DNA of 41,635 nt from Verrucomicrobiota bacterium (GTDB lineage: Bacteria; Chlamydiota; Chlamydiia; Chlamydiales; SM23-39), in assembly GCA_018239895.1 (NCBI GenBank), contig JAFEGL010000051.1, forward strand, positions 1-41,635, in the 5' to 3' direction. A program made the position numbers and the translations under genes. The notes beneath the pieces were generated by a model. It saw nothing but the letters and a program-made list of their open reading frames with translations, was not told the origin of the DNA and made no database searches. Below are positions 35,961-41,635 of this stretch, in pieces (positions within the stretch are counted from its first letter, which is position 1; each line of letters opens with the position of its first letter).

Positions 35961-36554
35961 TCTAGGGTACGGTTGGGTTGGTTCGGGAGGAAGATACACT
36001 TTCCGCTGGTTCAGCAGAAGGATCAATTGATCGATCTCCATGTCGACCGCTCTGGCTCTGTCTCTCGCTTGGTCTGCTTTCGGAGTGAAGGCGAGGTCTC
36101 GGATCGCCCAACCGATGAGCAGGCCAGGGATCACCATCACGATGCCGAGGAGCAATCCGCAGATTGCGCTCCACATGAAGGCGCTCCGTCCCGATCTTCG
36201 GAGATCTTCTTCTTCTATTTTCAAGTCGAACGATTCTTTTTGTAATTTGTAGATCCGGTTGATGATCGCCGCATCGGTGTTATCTGTAGGAACAAACGGA
36301 TAGGGAATTGCTGGAATGGCTGCGAAAAGGGGCTTTGGGGCCGCTTTCACTTGGATCGGCTGGGCGATCATTCCGATCCGGGGATCGGGTTTTTCAGCGA
36401 GGCTCCAGTTCCCGGCGAGCTTCGCGTTGGATTCGTGGCAACGGATGGTCTGAAGCGAGAGTTCAGAGGCTTTTGCATCCAGAGGGTTTTGGGCGGGTTG
36501 ATTAAAGGAACTGATCCCTTCGTAGCCGCGGTCGAGGTCAATTGCGTCTATCAT
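35946..36554 (-). CDS. Single-hairpin membrane protein, unknown
   Basis: 202 residues. The long polar N-terminal part (1-125) is rich in Pro and Ala and has no signal peptide. A hydrophobic stretch at 126-150 is split by Pro ([20 protein letters not shown]), as in bilobed segments of chlamydial inclusion-membrane (Inc) proteins, though it is short for one. A charged helix follows ([17 protein letters not shown]) and a Pro-rich end. AGGAG precedes the ATG. The stop overlaps the convergent pckA by 15 nt. GNAT-like gene 2 lies upstream on the same strand, 45 nt away, so they may form one unit. Inc-like status is tentative. Confidence 0.72.
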   Translation of the reverse strand: MIDAIDLDRGYEGISSFNQPAQNPLDAKASELSLQTIRCHESNAKLAGNWSLAEKPDPRIGMIAQPIQVKAAPKPLFAAIPAIPYPFVPTDNTDAAIINRIYKLQKESFDLKIEEEDLRRSGRSAFMWSAICGLLLGIVMVIPGLLIGWAIRDLAFTPKADQARDRARAVDMEIDQLILLLNQRKVYLPPEPTQPYPRSTTV

Positions 36555-36599
36555 GATGTTCTCCTAAATTTGAAGAGGACGAACATCCTAATGTGGATA

Positions 36600-37376
36600 T
36601 TAGTTTTTTGTAAAGCTTTTAAGAAGATTGAGAGAGGAAATGAGAAGCCCTTTGTTATTCACGTCCTCGACAAATCCTTGATGCCTGTAATAGGGACGGC
36701 CCGTGGTTGTCGGTTTCAGGATCAGTTTTGCTGCATGGCGGTGAAGAGCTGTTCGAACGATATGGCTTAAAAGAGCCGATGCTGCGCCTCTTTGGGCTGG
36801 GTTTTCAAAATTTTCAGGACTAGAGACGAGCAGAGTCAGTTCAGGACGATTTGAATTGAAATCGCACACTGCAAATGCCCGCCAGTTCCCTTCGGCATCT
36901 TCGGCGATGGCCCAACTGCTATTTTTGTGTAGGTAACTGTGATCCAAAAATGAGTAGAGCACCGAGAGAGCATCGGTTCTAAACATAGTTATTTCAAATT
37001 GCCTGAATTGGGCCTCCCAATCATTCAAGCGATCTCTGATTTCACCGATTCGTCTATGGCTGATGTAATAGGTTTTGAGAGGAGCTAATTTTCTATCCCC
37101 TCTGTTTGCGATCGATTGTAAATCGTACTTTCGCAAAGGAGACAATTCTTTATGGCGAGCTACTAGCTTGCGGATTCTGGAAACGATTTTTACGGCGCGT
37201 TGGAATTTGCCGATCAGAGCCTCGTTGGGGAGGTATTTCTTCCGGCAGCTTGGAGCTTTTGTCCACAGATTAGCTGCTGCGAAAGTAGCGATTGCGGCAC
37301 CTAACGCTACGGGAGGGCTGGCGGCCCCTGTGGCGTAGGTTATGGCTCCGACTGCGGTGGCTATTGCTGTATTCAT
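36600..37376 (-). CDS. GNAT-like N-acetyltransferase 2, hydrophobic N-terminus
   Basis: 258 residues. The N-terminus (1-38) is hydrophobic and Ala-rich (ATAVGAITYATGAASPPVAL), suggesting a membrane anchor. A basic helical middle follows. The C-terminal half has GNAT features: a FAVCDFNS strand (168-175), LTLLVSSP (180-187), QRGAASALLSHIVRTAL (195-211) as acetyl-CoA loop and helix, and PYYRHQGF (228-235). The Q-R-G-A-A-S loop departs slightly from Q/RxxGxG/A. Substrate unknown. Its upstream region holds a TAAC-N3-GTTA palindrome. Size and domain order match the GNAT-like gene at 26232-27002. Confidence 0.76.
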   Translation of the reverse strand: MNTAIATAVGAITYATGAASPPVALGAAIATFAAANLWTKAPSCRKKYLPNEALIGKFQRAVKIVSRIRKLVARHKELSPLRKYDLQSIANRGDRKLAPLKTYYISHRRIGEIRDRLNDWEAQFRQFEITMFRTDALSVLYSFLDHSYLHKNSSWAIAEDAEGNWRAFAVCDFNSNRPELTLLVSSPENFENPAQRGAASALLSHIVRTALHRHAAKLILKPTTTGRPYYRHQGFVEDVNNKGLLISSLNLLKSFTKN

Positions 37377-37418
37377 GCAGCAATTATTTTACCGGAGCGG
37401 GTCTTTAATTTAACAAAG

Positions 37419-37429
37419 TAACGAAGTTA
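37419..37429. promoter_or_regulatory. TAAC-N3-GTTA palindrome upstream of GNAT-like gene 2
   Basis: TAACGAAGTTA lies 42 nt before the start codon of the GNAT gene. Its GTTA half contains the TAA stop codon of the RND pump gene on the minus strand, so coincidence cannot be excluded at this site. Confidence 0.4.
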
Positions 37430-40400
37430 TGAATTAAAAGGCCGTTTCAGCCTTTCTAAGATGAGATAGACGACGGGGGTTAGATAAAGGGTGAGGAGCT
37501 GGGAGAAGAGGAGGCCTCCGCAGATGGCGAGGCCGAGCCCTTTCCGGGTTCCGCCGCCGGCGCCTAGGCCGATCGCGACCGGGACGGCTCCCATGAGGGC
37601 CGCCATGGTGGTCATCATGATGGGGCGGAACCGGACCAGGCAGGCGTCGAAGATCGCCCTTTCGGCATCTTTCTCTTCCGATTGGATCGCGTGGTCGACG
37701 AGCATGATCCCGTTTTTCTTCACGATCCCGATGAGGAGGATGAGTCCGACGAAGCTGTAGAGGGAAAGGGGCTCGCGGAAGAGGAGGAGGGTGAGCCCTG
37801 CGCCGAGTCCTGCAAAGGGGAGCGAGGAGAGGATGGTGATCGGGTGGATGAAGCTCTCATAGAGAATCCCTAGAACGACATACATCGCGAGAATGGAGAG
37901 GATGAAGAGAAATTTCATGTCTCCGAGGGCGCTTTTTTGCACTTCGCCATCTCCAGCGAGGCTGCCTCGAACTTGGGAGGGGAGGATCTCTTCGGCCAAT
38001 GTTTCGAGGGTCTTTGCAGCTTGCTCGGGAGTTGTTTTGCTGCTGAGCTTGAAGTTGAGGGTCGCTACGGGGAGTTGGAAGAGATGTTGGATGCTGGGAG
38101 GGCTGAGCTCCTCTTTCCAGGAGGCGACCGCTTTCAGAGGGATCATGGTCCCTTGCGCCGATTTCAGCGAAAGTTTTTCGAGAGAGGCGGGATCTTTTCT
38201 GTACTGGGGTTTGAGGCTGAGATAAATCGGGATCCTCTCGCCGCTCCGTTCGATCCGGGCAGGGATCGAGGAGGTGTAGGCGCTCTGCAGCGCGCTTTGG
38301 ATCGACTCGGGCGATAGGCCGAGGAGATCGGCTTTCTCTTTGGCGATTTGGATCGAGAGTTTGGGTGCGAGGGCTGGGAGATCGTGGCTCACTTTTTCGA
38401 ATTCGGGCCTCTGGTTCATTGCAGTCTCCATCTGTCTGACCGATCGGTGCAATTCGATGACGTCCAAACTTCGGATCGAGTATTTGTATCCCGTTTCGCC
38501 GCCTGTGTCGCCGAGTGAGAGGGAGATGAGGCCGCGGCTTCCGGCCCAGACGCTAAGGCCTGGAGTCTCTTCGATCTGGCGGCGGAGGGGCTCGAGGATC
38601 TGGTCGAGAGGGGGTCTTTTTTCTAGAGGGACCATCCGCATGAAGGCGTAGATCCGGTGGCCGTTGATCCAAGTGGCGAAACATTCAACGGAGGAATTTT
38701 GGGCGATGATCGCTTCGGCTTTTTTTTGCTCTTTTTCGACGTCCGATTCTGAGTCGTTGTCGGGTACGTGGATCGACAACACGCCCCACCCGAGATCTTC
38801 TTTGGGCAAAAGTTGAACGGGGAGCTTGGTGAAGATCCAGACAGAGAGCGCGAGACTTAAGATCCCTCCGAAAAGGGTGATTTTTCGGTGGTTGAGACAC
38901 CACCTGAGACTCGGCTTGTAGAAGCGGAGCATAGCGGCTTGGAGCTTCCCCTCTTTTTTTTGGGGCAGAGAGCTTCTGATTCGGGCGCAGAGCATCGGGA
39001 TCAAGGTGAGGGAGACGAGGCCCGAGATGAGAATCGCGATTGAGAGGGCCATGCTGAATTCACGAAATAGGTTCCCGACGACGCCGCCCAAAAAGATGAG
39101 GGGGATAAAGACGGCGATGAGGGAGAGGGTCATCGAGAGGACGGTGAAGCAAATTTGCTTTGAACCTAAAATGGCTGCATCGAGGGTCGTAGCGCCTTGC
39201 TCTCTCAAGCGGGCGATGTTTTCCAACACAACGATTGCGTCGTCGACGACAAAGCCCATGGCGAGCGTCAGAGCGAGGAGGGAGAGGATATCGAGGCTGT
39301 ATCCCAAAAAATGGATCGCAGCGCAGGTGCCGAGAAGAGAGAGGGGCAGGGCGAGACACGGGATGAGCGTGTCTTTGACTCTTCCTAAAAAGAAGTAGAT
39401 CACTGCGGCGACCAAGAGGAGGGCGAGGCCTAGATTTGCTTGGAGATCGTGGATCGACTCTTTGATCCAGATCGATTGGTCGAGGATCACTTTGAGCTGG
39501 CAGGTGGGGGGAAGTTCTGAGCGGATCCGTTTGAGTTCTTCATCGACTTTTTCTGAAAGGGCGACGACGTTGGCGCCCGACTCTTTCCGGATCTCGATCA
39601 GAAGGCCCGCTTCGCTTTTGTGCCGGTCGACAAAATGGAACCGGTCATTTTGTAAGCCCTGTTCTTTAATCGATCCGAGATCTTTTAAGCGGACAGGGGC
39701 TCCGCGCCGGTAGACGATCGCTAAATTCTCGAGGTCGCTCTTCTTTTGGATGCTCTGCGGCAGATCGAGGCCAAGGCGTCGGAAATCGCCTGTCAAAGAG
39801 CCGACGGGGGCGCGGGCGCCTCCCCGCTGGATCGCCCGTTTGACATCTTCCATCGTCAAATCGCGGGCGGCCAAAAGCTCCGGTTCGATCTCCACTTCGA
39901 GGGCGGGTGATTTTCCGCTCAATTTCACTTCGCCGACTCCTTCGATCATCGCGAGGGGCTTTTGGATGTGGGCTTCGGCGTAATCGTAGAGTTTTTCGGG
40001 GCTCATTGAGGGAGAGGAGAGGACGGCGTAGAAGATGGTCGTGTTGCTGAGCGATCTCCGGTGGTATTTGGGCCGCTCGGGAAGATCTTTTGGGAGACTG
40101 GCCCGGTCGATCGCCCTTTGCACCTCTTGCGCGGCGAGATCGATGCTCTTGTCCAAATTGAATTGGATCCAGACGTAGCAGCCTCCGGTCCAGCTCGAGG
40201 AGAAGAGGTGTTCGATCCCTTTGATCCCCATCAGCTCTTTTTCCAGCGGCGTGGTGATGTCTTTTGCCATCACTTCGGGGCTGGCTCCCGGGAGATCGGC
40301 CGTAACGAAGAGGGAAGGGTAGTCGACATTCGGCATGTCGCTGATCGGAAGTTTATGGAGCCCCGCGGCCCCGATGGCAAAGAGGGCGAGCATTAGCAAG

Positions 40401-40444
40401 ATCGTCATGACGGGGCGGCGGATGAACGGATGGGAGAAATTCAT
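37427..40444 (-). CDS. RND-family efflux transporter, inner-membrane subunit
   Basis: 1005 residues with the RND layout: an N-terminal transmembrane helix (MTILLMLALFAIGAAGL), a large periplasmic loop, helices 2-6, a second periplasmic loop, and helices 8-12. The proton-relay residues D401 and D402 are in GFVVDDAIVV, and a Lys pair is in GIVKKNGIMLVDHAI. The N-terminal text (SDMPNVDYPSLFVTADLPGA) resembles the MdtB/MdtC-like branch of the HAE-1 family, which expels drugs, bile acids and similar compounds using protons. It overlaps the adaptor gene by 4 nt. No TolC-like outer-membrane gene is in the window. Confidence 0.94.
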   Translation of the reverse strand: MNFSHPFIRRPVMTILLMLALFAIGAAGLHKLPISDMPNVDYPSLFVTADLPGASPEVMAKDITTPLEKELMGIKGIEHLFSSSWTGGCYVWIQFNLDKSIDLAAQEVQRAIDRASLPKDLPERPKYHRRSLSNTTIFYAVLSSPSMSPEKLYDYAEAHIQKPLAMIEGVGEVKLSGKSPALEVEIEPELLAARDLTMEDVKRAIQRGGARAPVGSLTGDFRRLGLDLPQSIQKKSDLENLAIVYRRGAPVRLKDLGSIKEQGLQNDRFHFVDRHKSEAGLLIEIRKESGANVVALSEKVDEELKRIRSELPPTCQLKVILDQSIWIKESIHDLQANLGLALLLVAAVIYFFLGRVKDTLIPCLALPLSLLGTCAAIHFLGYSLDILSLLALTLAMGFVVDDAIVVLENIARLREQGATTLDAAILGSKQICFTVLSMTLSLIAVFIPLIFLGGVVGNLFREFSMALSIAILISGLVSLTLIPMLCARIRSSLPQKKEGKLQAAMLRFYKPSLRWCLNHRKITLFGGILSLALSVWIFTKLPVQLLPKEDLGWGVLSIHVPDNDSESDVEKEQKKAEAIIAQNSSVECFATWINGHRIYAFMRMVPLEKRPPLDQILEPLRRQIEETPGLSVWAGSRGLISLSLGDTGGETGYKYSIRSLDVIELHRSVRQMETAMNQRPEFEKVSHDLPALAPKLSIQIAKEKADLLGLSPESIQSALQSAYTSSIPARIERSGERIPIYLSLKPQYRKDPASLEKLSLKSAQGTMIPLKAVASWKEELSPPSIQHLFQLPVATLNFKLSSKTTPEQAAKTLETLAEEILPSQVRGSLAGDGEVQKSALGDMKFLFILSILAMYVVLGILYESFIHPITILSSLPFAGLGAGLTLLLFREPLSLYSFVGLILLIGIVKKNGIMLVDHAIQSEEKDAERAIFDACLVRFRPIMMTTMAALMGAVPVAIGLGAGGGTRKGLGLAICGGLLFSQLLTLYLTPVVYLILERLKRPFNS

Positions 40445-41490
40445 TTGATCTCGAATTTGGCCCCTGGATAGAGCCTCGTTTGCCCTTTGACGACGATCAG
40501 ATCGTCGGGTTCCAGCCCCGAGAGGATGGCGATCTCGTTTTCATGCTCTGCGCCGAGCGTCACGATCCGTTCGCAGAGCTTTTGCTGACGGTCGATCACG
40601 TAGACGAATTTCCCTTCCGCTTTTTGCTGAATTGCTTGAAGAGGCAACAGGACGACCTCTTTGGCCACTTCGAGAAGGAGCCGCGCCTGGACGAATTGCC
40701 CGGGCCAAAAATCGGCTCTCACATTGGCCACTTTGCCGCGCGCTTGGACCATCCCCGATTTTTGATCGATTTGTGTGTCGATCGCGATGACAGTTCCTCC
40801 GGGACGCCACTCGGTTTGTCCCGGCAAGCGGAGCTGCATAGGGCACCCTTCCCTCGCTTCGGAAAGTTCGCTCTCTGACAGAGCGAATTCGATGTAAAGC
40901 GAGTCGACATTTCGGATGGTGCCGAGCGTCGTTTTGGGGGCGATCCAACTTTCAGCTTGGACGTGGCTCCTTCCGATTTTTCCTGTGATGGGCGCTTTTA
41001 CCTGACAATTTTCGAGATCGATCATCGCATACTCAAGGCGGGCTTCGTCGGCCAAGACGGCCGCTTCGTGGAGAGACACCTCTTGCTGCAGCTGGTCGTA
41101 TTCGATGGCGGCGACTGTGTCGCGCCTGAGAGATAAGTAGCGCTCGAGTTTTTTCTGGGCGAAGTGGAGCTGGGCTCTCTTCTGCGCCAGAGCCGATTCG
41201 GCTTCGCGCACTTTGAGCCGGTACAACGTCGAGTCGATCTCGGCGATCACATCTCCTTTGCAGACCGATTTCCCTTCCATCGTGTGGATCTGGATGACGC
41301 GGCCGCCGACTTGCGCAATCGCATCGGCTTGCGCGGCTGGAGTTAAAATGCCGTGGACTTCGAGATAGCGGGGGAGATCTTTCGTCTGGATCGGCTCGAC
41401 CGAAATCGGGATGATTTTCTCTTTCGGTTTTTCTATCTGTTTCGTGCAGGCAGAGAAAAGGGCCAAAATCGACAAGAAGATGTTTATCAT
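40441..41490 (-). CDS. RND efflux periplasmic adaptor lipoprotein
   Basis: 349 residues from the ATG at 41490. This start is chosen because it gives a lipoprotein signal (FLSILALFSAC), whereas a longer frame to 41547 begins with TTG. The body has the membrane-fusion-protein order: a barrel-sandwich lipoyl half near VGGRVIQIHTMEGKSVCKGD, a coiled-coil hairpin, the second lipoyl half (VKAPITGKIGR), a beta-barrel domain and a C-terminal membrane-proximal domain (VVKGQTRLYPGAKFEI). The protein bridges the RND pump to an outer-membrane channel. It overlaps the pump gene by 4 nt and is first in the operon. Confidence 0.93.
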   Translation of the reverse strand: MINIFLSILALFSACTKQIEKPKEKIIPISVEPIQTKDLPRYLEVHGILTPAAQADAIAQVGGRVIQIHTMEGKSVCKGDVIAEIDSTLYRLKVREAESALAQKRAQLHFAQKKLERYLSLRRDTVAAIEYDQLQQEVSLHEAAVLADEARLEYAMIDLENCQVKAPITGKIGRSHVQAESWIAPKTTLGTIRNVDSLYIEFALSESELSEAREGCPMQLRLPGQTEWRPGGTVIAIDTQIDQKSGMVQARGKVANVRADFWPGQFVQARLLLEVAKEVVLLPLQAIQQKAEGKFVYVIDRQQKLCERIVTLGAEHENEIAILSGLEPDDLIVVKGQTRLYPGAKFEIK

Positions 41491-41527
41491 GAACTTATCC
41501 GTAAAAGAGTTCGGGCGAGCGATTTTT

Positions 41528-41582
41528 GAAAGAAAAGCCGAGGGCAATATCGGAACGGGGATATGGCCTCGGCTTTTCTTTC
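41528..41582. terminator. Terminator-like hairpin at the window end
   Basis: A perfect 16-bp stem (GAAAGAAAAGCCGAGG at 41528-41543 with its complement at 41567-41582) encloses a 23-base loop. On the minus strand it ends in a T-rich stretch, so it may end a gene beyond the right edge. The remaining sequence to 41635 shows no supported gene. Confidence 0.55.
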
Positions 41583-41635
41583 GAAAAGCGCCGGCCGAAA
41601 CTCGGGATTGCCCGAAATACTTTGCGGATAGGTTC

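Noticed and set aside
1..41635. CRISPR array or transposase gene
   Set aside because: No regularly spaced short direct repeats and no transposase or integrase motif were seen.

Overview
The window is a chromosomal segment from a member of the Chlamydiota, most likely an environmental lineage (outside Chlamydiaceae). The main evidence is gene order. clpX, clpP, trigger factor, tRNA-Gly(GCC), a SWIM/SNF2 helicase, mreB and GTP-dependent PEP carboxykinase lie in the order recalled for Chlamydia trachomatis CT705-CT710, and mreB has the extended N-terminus seen in chlamydiae. This backbone is interrupted by accessory DNA between mreB and pckA and flanked by accessory DNA on both sides.

Layout: 1-742 is non-coding, with a long inverted repeat, GC-rich hairpins and a remnant of a RhuM-like gene. 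A Fic-domain protein follows on the minus strand. From 7716 down to 2176 a five-gene minus-strand operon encodes proteins that look like type III secretion (T3S) translocators or secreted proteins, including a CopB-like membrane protein with a very Ala-rich middle. It ends in a clear terminator. A small helical protein (7803-8210) and a divergent 555-residue effector-like protein follow.

From 10224 to 16094 lie four genes of one paralogous family built from a module of about 200-220 residues. The first two genes carry one module each and the last two carry three each, eight in all. Every module repeats signatures of the type YFLVPGADxxGNxxRI, SHxxGYxDA and AxDxxGNxVxI, and I recognise no known family. 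A TetR-type regulator follows directly. Three of the promoters share a TTTAT(A/T)-N17-TATAAT core exactly 27 nt before the start codon. A TAAC-N3-GTTA palindrome (N5 in one case) occurs at these promoters, at the T3S-like operon promoter and near a GNAT gene, which suggests a shared regulon.

16771-25365 holds the conserved housekeeping block, with two large palindromic repeats in its intergenic gaps. 25366-34178 is accessory: two small unknown genes, a GNAT-like protein, and a three-gene minus-strand unit of a very large Rhs/YD-repeat protein with a predicted hydrolase-like tip, a lipoprotein and a multi-pass membrane protein. pckA, a single-hairpin membrane protein, a second GNAT-like protein and an RND efflux pump with its adaptor complete the window.

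Working picture, mostly inference: a host-associated bacterium whose conserved protease/chaperone, cell-shape and gluconeogenesis genes sit among host- and competitor-interaction genes. The module-family proteins are plausible secreted factors expressed together with the T3S-like operon.
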